A stretch of DNA of 64,000 nucleotides, taken from NCBI GenBank assembly GCA_020635675.1, contig JACJZJ010000006.1, positions 62,001 to 126,000 of the forward strand, written 5' to 3'. A model generated the notes under the pieces. The model was given only the letters and a program-made list of their open reading frames with translations, was not told where the DNA came from and ran no database searches. This DNA is from Flavobacteriales bacterium. Its GTDB lineage: Bacteria; Bacteroidota; Bacteroidia; Flavobacteriales_F; PHOS-HE28. The translations under genes and the position numbers were made by a program. Positions within the stretch are counted from its first letter, which is position 1. The number at the start of each line of letters is the position of its first letter. Shown one piece after another: positions 16,472 to 25,713 of the stretch.

Positions 16472-19400
16472 TCAGCTAAGGCTGTATTTCACGTCAGGAA
16501 TACCCTCCAGCGAACGGAGCAGATGATCATCCACGTTCACCTGCAACCCCTTGCTGGGTGCCTCCACAGAGAGGTTCTCCTGCGTGCTGAACAAGGTCAG
16601 GGTCACCTTCGTGCGCCCGGGTGAGGCCTTCAGGAGCTCGATCAACTGGGCCGACAGGGCGTCATTGACACGTTCCGCATCCAGGTTGATCAGCAGCTTG
16701 TGGATGTATTTTTCGCGCACATCGCCGAGCAGGTCGATGCTGGACAGCTTCAGCTCCATCCGGCCCTCGTCTCGCCCCCAGGTCCGTTCGCTGGCCCGGG
16801 CTTTCAAATAGAGCAAGGTGCCGGGTACCAGGTAGTGGCGGAACTTGAGGTAATCCTCCCCGAAAAGCATCATGTCGAAGCTGCCGTGGTGGTCCTCCAG
16901 GCCCATGCTGCCGAAGGGCTTGCCGCTCTTGCTCACGCGGTGTTCGGCCTTGGTCACGATGGCGGCGAAGCTCAGTTCGCGGTTGGCCAGTGCCCGCAGG
17001 TCGGTCAGCTGGGGCAGTCGGGTATTGCAGAGGTGTTCGATCTCCAGCCGGTGATCGTCCAGAGGATGGCCGCTCAGGTAGAAGCCGATGACCTCCTTTT
17101 CGTGGTGCAGTTTCTCCAGGGCGATCCATTCGTCGATGGCAGGCGGCTGGGGCTCCGGCAGGGAGGCACCCTCCTCGCCCAGGTCGAACATGCTGACCTG
17201 CGCGCTGTCCTCACCGTCCTGATGCTGCTGGCCATAGCGCACCAACGTTTCGATCCAGGTCGGTCGTCCTTCACCAGCGCTGTGGAAGAAGTGCGCGCGC
17301 TTGGTGCCCAATGAATCGAACGCGCCGGCATAGGCCAGGCTCTCCATGGCCTTGCGGTTGGCGGACCGCAGGCTGACCCGTCGCATCAGGTCGTGGATGC
17401 TGGTGAAGGGACCGTTCTCCTCACGTTCCTGGACGATGGCCTCGACCGCACCTTCACCGACCCCCTTCACCGCGCCCAGGCCGAAACGGATCTGTCCCGC
17501 TTGGTTCACGCTGAACCGATAGCGGCTCTCGTTCACATCCGGCCCGAGCACGGGGATGCCCATGCGGCGGCATTCCTCCATGAAGAAGGTGATCTTGTCG
17601 ATGCTGCCCTGGTTGTGGGTCAGCACGCTGGCCATGTATTCCGGCGCGTGGTTGGCCTTGAGCCAGGCAGTTTGGTAGGCCACGAAGGCGTAGCAGGTGC
17701 TGTGGCTCTTGTTGAAGGCGTATTGGGCGAAGGCCTCCCAATCCGTCCAGACCTTGGCGCACACCTTCGCATCAAGCCCCTTGGCGGCGGTGCCCTCCAG
17801 GAACCTGCCCTTCATCTTGTCCAGTGTGGCGCGGTCCTTCTTGCCCATCGCCTTGCGCAGAACGTCCGCGTCGCCCTTGCTGAAGCCGGCGAGCTTCTGG
17901 GAGAGCAGCATGACCTGCTCCTGGTACACGGTGATGCCGTAGGTCTCCTGGAGGAGTTCCTCCATCTCGGGCAGGTCGTAGGTGATCCGCTCCTGTCCGT
18001 GCTTGCGCTTGATGAAGCTCGGTATGTATTCCAACGGCCCCGGACGGTACAAAGCGTTCATCGCGATCAGGTCCGCGAACTGGTCGGGCTTGAGGTCGCG
18101 CAGGTACTTCTGCATGCCCGCGCTCTCGAATTGGAAGGTGCCGTTGGTCTCGGCACGTTGGTACAGCGCGAAGGTCCTGGGGTCGTCCAGCGGGATCGCG
18201 TCGATGTCGATATCCGTGCCGTGGTTGACCTTGATCATGTGCAGGGCATCACGGATGATGGTCAGCGTCTTCAGGCCGAGGAAGTCCATCTTGATCACCC
18301 CGGCGTCCTCCACCACCTTGCCATCGTACTGGGTGATCAACAGGCTGGAATCCCTGGTGGTGCACACCGGTAGGATCTCCTTGAGGTCCTTCGGCGCGAT
18401 GATGATGCCGGCGGCATGGATCCCCACACCGCGCACGCTTCCTTCGAGCTTTTCCGCTTCGCGCAGTACCTGCCCGGCCAGGTCCTCACCCTCGGCGATC
18501 TTGCGCAGTTCGTTCACCCCGGCCAGGTCGTCACTGTTGAGACCCTCCTTGGTCTTCAAGCTTTTGTCACCGTCGATCGGAGCGTGGAGCACGCGGCCCA
18601 ACTCGATGCCCGGGCGTTCGGGCACCAGCTTGCTCAGGCGGTCGGCCTCGGACAGCGGCAGGTCCATCACGCGGCTCACGTCGCGGATGCTCAATTTGGC
18701 GGCCATGCTGCCGTAAGTGACGATCTGTGCCACCTGGTCGCGGCCGTATTTGTCCACCACGTAGTCGATCACCTTCTGCCGGCCCTCGTCGTCAAAGTCG
18801 GTGTCGATATCGGGCATGCTCTTGCGGTCCGGGTTGAGGAAGCGCTCGAACAACAGGTCGTACTTGATCGGGTCGATGTTGGTGATGCCGATGCAATAGG
18901 CCACCGCGCTGCCCGCCGCGCTGCCGCGGCCGGGACCGATCAGCACGCCCATGTCGCGGCCCGCGTTGATGAAGTCCTGCACGATCAGGAAGTAGCCCGC
19001 AAAGCCCATCGTGCGGATGGTGAAAAGCTCGAAGTCGAGGCGCTCCTTGATCTTGGGGTCGAGCGAGTCTATTCCGCCCACAAGTCCGGGCTCTGGCGAA
19101 TGGCGGATGCGAGTTGGTGAATGGGAAGCGCCACCATTCGCCATGGACCATTCGCCATTCACCTTCTCGCCACCCAGCCACCGCTTCACCGCTCCCTCAT
19201 AGGTGAGATGCCGCAGGTATTCATCCTGATCGGCGAAACCCTCGGGGATCCGGTAGTTCGGCAACAGGATGTCCTGCTTCAGCTTCAGCGTCTCGACCTT
19301 GTCGACGATCCGCTGCGTGTTGTCCAGTGCCTGCGGCAGGTCGCTGAACTTGGCGTGCATCTCGTCCTTCGTCTTGAAGAAGAACTCATCGTTGTAGAAG

Positions 19401-20173
19401 GCGAAACGCGTCCCTTTCGGCTTGCCTTCCTCGTCGTCGAACTCCTTGGCACTGGGCGTGCTCTGCTTCTCGCCGGTGTTGATGCACAGCAGGATGTCGT
19501 GCGCGTTGGCGTCCTGCTGGTCGACATAGTGACTGTCGTTCGTGGCGATGATGGGCACGTCGTACTTCTCCGCCCACTTCAGCAGCACGGCATTCACCTG
19601 GTCCTGCTCGGGGATGCCGTGGCGTTGCAGCTCGATGTAGTAGTCCTCTCCGAAAAGGTCCAGCCACCATTTGAACTCCTTTTCGCCTTCTGCTTCGCCC
19701 TTGCGCAGAATGGTGCGCGGCACGCTCGCGGCCAGGCAGCAGGTGGTGGCGATCAGCCCCTCGTGATATTGTTCCACGAGTTCCTTGTCGATGCGCGGGT
19801 ACTTGCTGTAGAAGCCCTCGATGTAACCCAGGCTGCAGAGCTTGCTCAGGTTCCGATAGCCCGTGGCATTCTTCGCCAGCATCAGCTGGTGGAACCGTTG
19901 GTCACGTTCCTCCCGGGTGAACTGTTGCTTGTGGCGGTCCGCGACGAGGTAGAACTCGCAGCCGACGATCGGCTTCGCTTGCAGGCTGCCGTCGGCGTTC
20001 CGGTGCTTGCCCGCTTCGGCCACGAACTTGAACGCGCCGAACATGTTGCCGTGGTCGGTGATCGCCACGGCGGGTTGCCCATCGGCGATGGCCTTCCTGT
20101 ACAGGTTGGGGATGGCGGCGGCGCCATCGAGCAGGCTGAACTGGGTGTGGACGTGCAGGTGCGAGAACTCCAT
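16472..20173 (-). CDS. dnaE: DNA polymerase III alpha subunit (contains in-frame heptamer-repeat insertion)
   Basis: Replicative polymerase catalytic subunit of 1233 residues. It starts MEFSHLHVHTQFSLLDG, the PHP domain (about 1-280). The palm carries the catalytic motif PDIDTDFDD (about residue 455) and the GPGRGSAAGS motif; the tandem HhH and OB-fold regions complete the C-terminus. The ATG at 20173 is chosen because a TAACTTCG promoter box (20185-20192) overlaps the alternative GTG at 20185. Residues about 327-366, between the PHP domain and the KERLDFEL helix, contain an unusual segment (NGEWSMANGG...HSPTRIRHSPEPG) encoded by an inverted array of heptamers. Homologues usually have only a few residues here. 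The frame is kept, so the enzyme is probably functional. Confidence 0.96.
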   Translation of the reverse strand: MEFSHLHVHTQFSLLDGAAAIPNLYRKAIADGQPAVAITDHGNMFGAFKFVAEAGKHRNADGSLQAKPIVGCEFYLVADRHKQQFTREERDQRFHQLMLAKNATGYRNLSKLCSLGYIEGFYSKYPRIDKELVEQYHEGLIATTCCLAASVPRTILRKGEAEGEKEFKWWLDLFGEDYYIELQRHGIPEQDQVNAVLLKWAEKYDVPIIATNDSHYVDQQDANAHDILLCINTGEKQSTPSAKEFDDEEGKPKGTRFAFYNDEFFFKTKDEMHAKFSDLPQALDNTQRIVDKVETLKLKQDILLPNYRIPEGFADQDEYLRHLTYEGAVKRWLGGEKVNGEWSMANGGASHSPTRIRHSPEPGLVGGIDSLDPKIKERLDFELFTIRTMGFAGYFLIVQDFINAGRDMGVLIGPGRGSAAGSAVAYCIGITNIDPIKYDLLFERFLNPDRKSMPDIDTDFDDEGRQKVIDYVVDKYGRDQVAQIVTYGSMAAKLSIRDVSRVMDLPLSEADRLSKLVPERPGIELGRVLHAPIDGDKSLKTKEGLNSDDLAGVNELRKIAEGEDLAGQVLREAEKLEGSVRGVGIHAAGIIIAPKDLKEILPVCTTRDSSLLITQYDGKVVEDAGVIKMDFLGLKTLTIIRDALHMIKVNHGTDIDIDAIPLDDPRTFALYQRAETNGTFQFESAGMQKYLRDLKPDQFADLIAMNALYRPGPLEYIPSFIKRKHGQERITYDLPEMEELLQETYGITVYQEQVMLLSQKLAGFSKGDADVLRKAMGKKDRATLDKMKGRFLEGTAAKGLDAKVCAKVWTDWEAFAQYAFNKSHSTCYAFVAYQTAWLKANHAPEYMASVLTHNQGSIDKITFFMEECRRMGIPVLGPDVNESRYRFSVNQAGQIRFGLGAVKGVGEGAVEAIVQEREENGPFTSIHDLMRRVSLRSANRKAMESLAYAGAFDSLGTKRAHFFHSAGEGRPTWIETLVRYGQQHQDGEDSAQVSMFDLGEEGASLPEPQPPAIDEWIALEKLHHEKEVIGFYLSGHPLDDHRLEIEHLCNTRLPQLTDLRALANRELSFAAIVTKAEHRVSKSGKPFGSMGLEDHHGSFDMMLFGEDYLKFRHYLVPGTLLYLKARASERTWGRDEGRMELKLSSIDLLGDVREKYIHKLLINLDAERVNDALSAQLIELLKASPGRTKVTLTLFSTQENLSVEAPSKGLQVNVDDHLLRSLEGIPDVKYSLS
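19094..19170. repeat. Inverted array of 7-bp repeats inserted in dnaE
   Basis: Eleven contiguous heptamers in fixed register. Left arm: TGGCGAA, TGGCGGA, TGCGAGT, TGGTGAA, TGGGAAG (19094-19128). Right arm: CGCCACC, ATTCGCC, ATGGACC, ATTCGCC, ATTCACC, TTCTCGC (19129-19170). ATTCRCC is the reverse complement of GGYGAAT, so the two arms are inverted and can form an imperfect hairpin. The array lies inside the dnaE reading frame and encodes a low-complexity insert. This type of element recalls the short tandemly repeated heptamers of cyanobacteria. Confidence 0.75.
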
Positions 20174-20184
20174 GGCGCGGGCCA

Positions 20185-20192
20185 CGAAGTTA
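20185..20192 (-). promoter_or_regulatory. Putative -7 promoter box for dnaE
   Basis: Minus-strand TAACTTCG, one mismatch from TAnnTTTG, ends 11 bases before the dnaE ATG. The identical box precedes ruvX (53251-53258). No clear -33 element is seen. Confidence 0.4.
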
Positions 20193-20259
20193 CCCGGCAG
20201 GGTTGGGGCGGGGGCCGATCACTTTTCCACAGATCGAACGATCGATCGGGGGATCGGGG

Positions 20260-21789
20260 TCACTGCTTGACGAACCGCTTCCCATAGGTCGATCCCACTG
20301 CGGATACCCAATAGATGCCGGCGGGAAGCGCCCTTACGTCCAAGGTGCCATTGACTGTTGTCCTTTGCACCACACGTCCTGTGGGATCAAGGACCTGGAC
20401 CATGCTCCCCGAGTCCGGCAGACCGGGCAGGAAGAGCACGTCGTTCACCGGATCCGGATAAGGAGCGGAGGGCCCAATGAGGGGGTCGTTGATGCTGGTG
20501 CTGATCGGGTTGAGCTTGGCGATGAACCCGTCCCCGGCCGACCCGGCCAGTCGCGCGCGCCCAGCGAGGAAGAGCGCCCCGGAACCGTCCGTGGTCATCG
20601 CGTTCACATTGCTGAGCTGGGCTCCGGGAACGTTCCAGTTCATGTGGAGCAGTCGGGTGCCGGTCGTATCGTATTCGTACAGTCGGGAGTGGATGTAGGC
20701 GGTCGCGATCGTCCATCGGTCGCCATGCAGGAGCGCGTAGTCCAAGTTCAGGCAGTAGTTGATGGCTCCGCCGTTGAGCGTGTCGGTCCATAGCACATGG
20801 CCGTTCCGGCTCAGCTTCGCGAGGAGGTAGTAGGGGCCGGGGATGCCCTGCTGATAGGATCCCTCACCCACGGCGTACACGTCGCCGTTCGCGTCGCAAC
20901 TGACGTGACGGATCGTGGCGCTCACCGTGTTCAGCCCGGGGTAGGACAGGTCGGTGCTCCATACCACATTGCCGGCCGCATCCAACTGGGTCACGTTGAA
21001 CATCTGGTTGCGCCTGCCCCCCACCAGCACATGCCCCAGCCCATCGGTCGCCATCGCCTTGTTGTTGTCCTCGGTGCTCATCATCAGGTCGGTGGTCCAG
21101 AGGTGGTTCCCTGCGCTGTCGTAGCCGAGCGCCGCTGTATAGCTGCTTCCGTTCCGCGTCCAGACCACCGCCAGGCTGTCGTCGATCAATTCCACGGCCA
21201 GCGCCTTGCCCAGGCCGTTCCAATTCGCCTGCAAGGGATAGGTCTGCCACCAATCCAGCATGCCGGTGGCATCGAGTCGCGCGAGGCCGGGTCTGAACTG
21301 ACCGCTCTGCATGAACGTGCCCGTCAGGTAGATACGGCCGGATCCGTCCATGACCGCGTCGGCGAAGTCGTCGCCGGTGGCGAAGCCGGGGGAGTTCAGC
21401 ACCGTGTTGCCCAGCAGACCGCCCAGTGTGTCGAATCGTTGGGCGATCACGTCGTTCGTGCCCGACTGGTCCTCGAAGTCGCCCAAGGACAGCAGGGTCC
21501 CGTCGTTCAGCAGGAAGATCTTCCAGGCCCTGCCGATGCTGTCCGGGAGGCCGTTGCGCCAGAGCTCGGTGCCGTCGTTGGCGTATCCGATGATGAACGC
21601 ATCGCCCGTATTGACCTGCGTGAACACACCGTTCGCGTAGATCTTTCCGGAGTCGGTGAGCAGCAGGTCCTCGGCACTATTGTACCCGGACAGGTTGTTG
21701 AAGGTCGATATCCAGTCGGTGGAATATTGGGCCTTCGTTGCACCGGCTGCGACGAGGATCGTCAAGATCGGGATCGTGTTGCGCATCAT
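20260..21789 (-). CDS. T9SS type A sorting domain-containing protein with propeller-like repeats
   Basis: Secreted protein of 509 residues. A signal peptide covers about residues 1-21 (IPILTILVAAGATKA). The body consists of repeated blocks of the type NSAEDLLLTDSGKIYANGVF... and DDFADAVMDGSGRIYLTGTF, like the SBBP/delta-60 repeats that build beta-propellers. The last 70 residues (from YPDPVNDVLFLPGLPDSGS to LPAGIYWVSAVGSTYGKRF) are a type-A C-terminal sorting domain. The start is one of two adjacent ATGs (21789, 21786). It diverges from the NTF2-like gene across 80 bases. No enzymatic motif; role unknown. Confidence 0.85.
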   Translation of the reverse strand: MMRNTIPILTILVAAGATKAQYSTDWISTFNNLSGYNSAEDLLLTDSGKIYANGVFTQVNTGDAFIIGYANDGTELWRNGLPDSIGRAWKIFLLNDGTLLSLGDFEDQSGTNDVIAQRFDTLGGLLGNTVLNSPGFATGDDFADAVMDGSGRIYLTGTFMQSGQFRPGLARLDATGMLDWWQTYPLQANWNGLGKALAVELIDDSLAVVWTRNGSSYTAALGYDSAGNHLWTTDLMMSTEDNNKAMATDGLGHVLVGGRRNQMFNVTQLDAAGNVVWSTDLSYPGLNTVSATIRHVSCDANGDVYAVGEGSYQQGIPGPYYLLAKLSRNGHVLWTDTLNGGAINYCLNLDYALLHGDRWTIATAYIHSRLYEYDTTGTRLLHMNWNVPGAQLSNVNAMTTDGSGALFLAGRARLAGSAGDGFIAKLNPISTSINDPLIGPSAPYPDPVNDVLFLPGLPDSGSMVQVLDPTGRVVQRTTVNGTLDVRALPAGIYWVSAVGSTYGKRFVKQ

Positions 21790-21869
21790 GGAATAAGGAC
21801 CGGGACGGAAAGATCGCCATCCCACTGGAAGACGCACCTTGACCATTCCCAGGCGCCTACCTTCACCGG

Positions 21870-22325
21870 ATGTCAACGATCACGCGGTTCTACGATGCCT
21901 TTGCCAGGCACGACTGGGCAACGATGGGAGCATGCTATCATGCGGACGGGCATTTCTCGGATCCGGTGTTCGGCGAACTCACTGCCGAGCAGGTCAAGGC
22001 CATGTGGCGGATGTTGCTGACCAGCGGCACCGATCTTCGGGTCACGTATCGCGTCGTGCAGGAGGACGGGGATGGCGGTACGGCGATCTGGGACGCGTAC
22101 TACACGTTCAGCCGAACAGGGCGCCGCGTGCACAACCATATCACCGCAGAGATGCGCTTCAAGGATGGTCTGATCATCGAACACAACGACACCTTCAGCT
22201 TCTGGCGCTGGAGCCGACAAGCGCTCGGATCACCCGGCCTGCTGTTGGGATGGTCACCCATCTTGAGGAATAAGCTGCGCGGATCGGCCCTGGCCGGGTT
22301 AAGGAAGGCGATGGCGCGATCCTGA
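21870..22325 (+). CDS. NTF2-like (SnoaL/ketosteroid isomerase-fold) protein
   Basis: Small soluble protein of 151 residues with an NTF2/SnoaL-like alpha+beta cone. The opening helix ITRFYDAFARHDWATMGACYHADGHFSDPVFGELT is the classic pattern in which a short helix leads into a catalytic or binding pocket. A beta sheet follows (RVTYRVVQEDG, TAIWDAYYTFSRTGRRVHNHITAEMRFKDGLIIEHNDTF). The C-terminal tail is hydrophobic and basic (LLLGWSPILRNKLRGSAL). Members act as isomerases, cyclases or have unknown roles, and no specific reaction can be assigned. ATG at 21870. It converges with the M1 aminopeptidase gene after 13 bases. Confidence 0.85.
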   Translation: MSTITRFYDAFARHDWATMGACYHADGHFSDPVFGELTAEQVKAMWRMLLTSGTDLRVTYRVVQEDGDGGTAIWDAYYTFSRTGRRVHNHITAEMRFKDGLIIEHNDTFSFWRWSRQALGSPGLLLGWSPILRNKLRGSALAGLRKAMARS

Positions 22326-22338
22326 CAGGCAGGGTCCA

Positions 22339-24018
22339 TCAACGAACGGTCTTTCGCATCGCCTTGCGTGTGAGGTGCTCCTCCCCAACATACCAGTTGC
22401 GATCCACCGCCAGCCTTGAGTGCTTGTTGTGTTCGCCTGGGACCGGCGTCCAATCCTTCCGCGGATCGATCAGGAGGGGGCGATCGTCCACCAGAAGCCG
22501 CACGGGCAGGTGGAATGTGTCGATGCAATTCGACCACCTCACCACGACCTGACCACGCTGCCAGCCCCATTGCAGCACCGGCACCTGGGTGGTGCGGAGG
22601 TATTGGTCGAACACCGGCCCGAGGTCCATGCCGCTGAAGTCGCTGATGAATGCTTCGATCTGCCTGCTCGTGACCACTTGATGCCGGAACCGGGCGTTCA
22701 TCTCGCGCAGCATGGCGAAGAAGCGCTGATCGTCGTTCATGGCGTGCCGGATGGTGTGGATCAGGTTGGCCCCCTTGTAGTACATGTCGGTGCTACCCTC
22801 CTTGTTCACACCGTACGGCCCGATGATCGGCCGGTCGTTCCGGATGTTGCGGCGCAGGCCGATCACGTAGTCGTCACCTGCCTCTTCGCCGAACACGCAT
22901 TGCACATAGATGGTCTCGCTGTAGTCGGTGAAGCCCTCGTGCACCCACATGTCCGCGATGTCGGCCGTGGTGATGCTGTTGCCGAACCACTCATGGCCGC
23001 TCTCGTGCACGATGATGTAGTCCCATTTCTTCCCCCATCCTGTTCCGCTCAGGTCCATGCCGCGGTAACCCTCCTGGAACCCGTTGCCATAGGCCACCGC
23101 GCTCTGGTGCTCCATGCCGAGATACGGCGCCTCCACCAGCTTGTAGCCATCCACATAGAAGGGATAGGGACCGAAGGGCTCCTCGAAGCAGTGCAGCATG
23201 ATCGGCACTTCCTTGAAATGTTCACGCGCTTCCGCCTCGTGGAGCGCCAATACCCAATAGTCCAGGTCGAGCGGGCCATCGAGACCGGCGTAGGTGTCAT
23301 GGATGTGGGCGTACTTCCCGATGTAGGGGATGATGTCGTAATTGTTGATGGGCGAGACCACGGCCCAGGTCCAGGTCGCCGTGCCGTCATTGTTCCTTGC
23401 GGTCCCGCGAAGCCGACCGTTTCCGATCGCCTGTAACGTGTCCGGCACCGTGATACGCAGTTCGGCACTGTCGGGCTCATCGGCCTGGGTGTCCTTGCAG
23501 GGATACCAGACGCTCGCGCCGATGCCCTGGCAGGCCACGCTTACGAAGGGGTCGCCTTCGGGGCCCTTCCGCCAGACCCAGCCGCCGTCCCATGGCGCAT
23601 TGCGCGCTTCGCGCGGATGGCCGGAATAGCGGACCGTGAGGGTGCAGGTCGAACCGATCGGGCAGCGGTCGCCAACGTCCACATGGAAGAGGTCGCTGTC
23701 CCTTTCAACGGGCAGTTGTTCCGACACATCGGACCAGATCAAACGCACCTCGTCGATCTTCAATGGTTGTTGCAGATCGATCTGCATGCGACCGCCGGGT
23801 GCGATGGCCTTGAACGTGATCGCCGTCGTAGCCGCGATGGTGTGTTCCTGCAGGTCCGGTCGCACGTCGATGCTGTAGTGTGTGACGTCCCACCAGGCGC
23901 GTTCCGGTCCGATCGAACCGCGCAGGGTATCGGCATGTGTCAAAGGGGCATTCTTTCCCTGTGGATAGGCCATCAAGCCGGTGAGGAGCGGGAACACCGG
24001 AAGCATCGAACGGAGCAT
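22339..24018 (-). CDS. Secreted M1 family aminopeptidase
   Basis: Zinc aminopeptidase-like protein of 559 residues with a signal peptide (about 1-20, MLPVFPLLTGLMAYPQG). The N-terminal beta domain resembles the M1 saddle (TAITFKAIAPGGRMQIDLQ). The gluzincin site is HESGHEW with His338, Glu339 and His342, and Glu361 in WVHEGF lies 19 residues after His342, which is the M1 spacing. The exopeptidase motif usually GxMEN appears as the variant MEHQSAVAYGNG. The protein is shorter than full M1 enzymes and lacks the large C-terminal helical domain, as in many Bacteroidota M1-like proteins. No T9SS domain is seen. ATG at 24018 sits 8 bases after a TATTTTG box. Confidence 0.9.
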   Translation of the reverse strand: MLRSMLPVFPLLTGLMAYPQGKNAPLTHADTLRGSIGPERAWWDVTHYSIDVRPDLQEHTIAATTAITFKAIAPGGRMQIDLQQPLKIDEVRLIWSDVSEQLPVERDSDLFHVDVGDRCPIGSTCTLTVRYSGHPREARNAPWDGGWVWRKGPEGDPFVSVACQGIGASVWYPCKDTQADEPDSAELRITVPDTLQAIGNGRLRGTARNNDGTATWTWAVVSPINNYDIIPYIGKYAHIHDTYAGLDGPLDLDYWVLALHEAEAREHFKEVPIMLHCFEEPFGPYPFYVDGYKLVEAPYLGMEHQSAVAYGNGFQEGYRGMDLSGTGWGKKWDYIIVHESGHEWFGNSITTADIADMWVHEGFTDYSETIYVQCVFGEEAGDDYVIGLRRNIRNDRPIIGPYGVNKEGSTDMYYKGANLIHTIRHAMNDDQRFFAMLREMNARFRHQVVTSRQIEAFISDFSGMDLGPVFDQYLRTTQVPVLQWGWQRGQVVVRWSNCIDTFHLPVRLLVDDRPLLIDPRKDWTPVPGEHNKHSRLAVDRNWYVGEEHLTRKAMRKTVR

Positions 24019-24083
24019 GATCTCCAAAATAGAGGACCGGCGGTACCGGAATGGTGGGGACGGCCCCGGTCGCTTTAGTAGGA

Positions 24084-25223
24084 TCATCGTTTGATGAACG
24101 GCACATGGACCGACCGGCCTTCCGATCGCAACTCCAGGATATAGGTGCCGGCGGACAGGCTCGCCACGTCGGTCTCCGTGCCGGAGCGGGCCGCGACCAC
24201 TTCACGTCCGCCGAGGTCGATCACGCGAATGCGGGGAGCGATCAAGGGTGCCGGTGTCGCGAGGTGGACCACATCCGTGGCCGGGTCGGGATAGATGGTC
24301 GCTGCGGCGAGCAGTGCCGTTCCATGGATCCCCAAGTCCGGTGCGATGGTCCAACCGATATCCTGCAGCATGGCGATGCAGATCGGGCCGGGCCACTGGT
24401 TCGCATGGCCCATGCTGCTGTATGGGGTCATGAGTTCGTTCACATTGCTGTTCGGATAGGTGCTTTCGTTCAGGTGCACACAGGAGCTCCCCAGAGCGAA
24501 TGCGGAAGGCGCGAATATCCGCGGGGCGGCGCCCCCATTGCCGGCCATGGCGAGCGGGCCGTTGAAGTAGACCTGGTTGCTGGTCATTGCCGCTCCCAGT
24601 TGGATGCCCGGGTTGTCCATGAGCGCGAACGGTCCGTCCTGCTGCTGGTCCAGGAAGCGATCGAAAATGCTTGGAAGAGTGTCCAGATCGGGCCATGGGA
24701 AAGAGGTGACCAGCGGAGCGAAGTCCACCGCTTGCAAGGTGCCCAGCGATCCCATGGTCCCCTCCTTCTTGCTGAGCCCCACAAAACCCAGGCCATGACC
24801 GAACTCATGGAGGGTGATCGTCACCAGGTCGTACTGCGCGGCGCCGGGCATGCCGTCCAAGCCGGTGTACCAGTTGGCGGTGGCGTCAAGGAACACGTCG
24901 AAATCGTTCTCCCCCGGATCCAGCTCATTACCGGCGATGCTGTTCGCCAACGCGGCCGCATACCACGTCTGCCCGAGGGGTGCACCCGGAAAATCCCTTC
25001 GGCCGTTCGGGAGTGTGATGCCCAGGGCCGTGCCGAACAAGGGTGCCCACGTCACCTGTACCTTGATCGGAACGGCGGAGACCACGATCCCGCTCCAGAT
25101 ATCGGCCGCCGCCTGCACGGCGACCTGCGCATCGGCTGGTACGTTGACATAGGAAATGTCGAAGCTGGTGGCCCGCGACCGGGCCAGCACACTGCATCCG
25201 AGGAGGAGAAGGAGTATGCGCAT
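24084..25223 (-). CDS. Secreted matrixin-like metalloprotease with T9SS sorting domain
   Basis: Secreted protein of 379 residues. A signal peptide spans about residues 1-18. The domain that follows resembles archaemetzincin/matrixin-type proteins with the zinc motif HEFGHGLGF (His139, Glu140, His143). The classic metzincin third ligand, expected at residue 149, is Gly, so it is not a standard HExxHxxGxxH enzyme. A possible alternative ligand lies in the later MGHANQWPG region. The last 80 residues (IYPDPATDVVHLATPAPLI... LSAGTYILELRSEGRS) are a T9SS type-A C-terminal domain. It starts 15 bases after the small secreted protein gene and probably shares its transcript. Confidence 0.83.
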   Translation of the reverse strand: MRILLLLLGCSVLARSRATSFDISYVNVPADAQVAVQAAADIWSGIVVSAVPIKVQVTWAPLFGTALGITLPNGRRDFPGAPLGQTWYAAALANSIAGNELDPGENDFDVFLDATANWYTGLDGMPGAAQYDLVTITLHEFGHGLGFVGLSKKEGTMGSLGTLQAVDFAPLVTSFPWPDLDTLPSIFDRFLDQQQDGPFALMDNPGIQLGAAMTSNQVYFNGPLAMAGNGGAAPRIFAPSAFALGSSCVHLNESTYPNSNVNELMTPYSSMGHANQWPGPICIAMLQDIGWTIAPDLGIHGTALLAAATIYPDPATDVVHLATPAPLIAPRIRVIDLGGREVVAARSGTETDVASLSAGTYILELRSEGRSVHVPFIKR

Positions 25224-25238
25224 CGTGCCTCGAGTGCC

Positions 25239-25595
25239 CTATTCCGTTGTGCCTTCCGGAGCATCCCTGTCCGGACCCTCGAACATCTCCACCGTCAAGC
25301 CCCGCCTGAGATATTTGCTTTTGAGGACCTGCCGGCTCTGCTCACCCTCCTCCATCGTCGCGAAGCGCAACACATCGATGTCCTCGATGGCCTGGAACTC
25401 GGGATGTTCCGCTTTGAGCCGGGCGATGAGATCCGGCGTCGTCGCGGCTTCCGTGGTCTGGACCAACGGGCTGATGTACACAACCGGGCCGTTCCGCCAG
25501 TTGCCAACGGCGTGCGTGTAGATGGTGTTCTGTGCGGAACCCGTGAAGGCCAGGCCGACCGCGGCGAAAAGAAGGATGAGGTGTTTCAAGTGCAT
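25239..25595 (-). CDS. Small secreted hypothetical protein, 118 aa
   Basis: Not recognised. A signal peptide (LILLFAAVGLAFTGSAQ, about 5-21) precedes about 95 polar residues with no cysteines. The sequence alternates short strands and helices (VVYISPLVQTTEA, DLIARLKAEHPEFQAIEDIDVLRFATMEEG) and may be a small alpha+beta periplasmic domain. The ATG at 25595 is chosen because the signal peptide starts there; the frame is open further upstream without a plausible start. First gene of a probable two-gene unit with the matrixin-like protease, whose start lies 15 bases beyond its stop. A role in folding or delivering that protease is possible but unproven. Confidence 0.7.
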   Translation of the reverse strand: MHLKHLILLFAAVGLAFTGSAQNTIYTHAVGNWRNGPVVYISPLVQTTEAATTPDLIARLKAEHPEFQAIEDIDVLRFATMEEGEQSRQVLKSKYLRRGLTVEMFEGPDRDAPEGTTE

Positions 25596-25713
25596 CGTTC
25601 GGGGTACATTACAAAGATGGTACCGCCAGGAGGGCATCGCAACCCCGGTGATCCGGGTCACCGCGCAGGGGCTTCGCCCGCCCTTTCCTTTGTGCCAGAA
25701 AACCAAGGAAACC

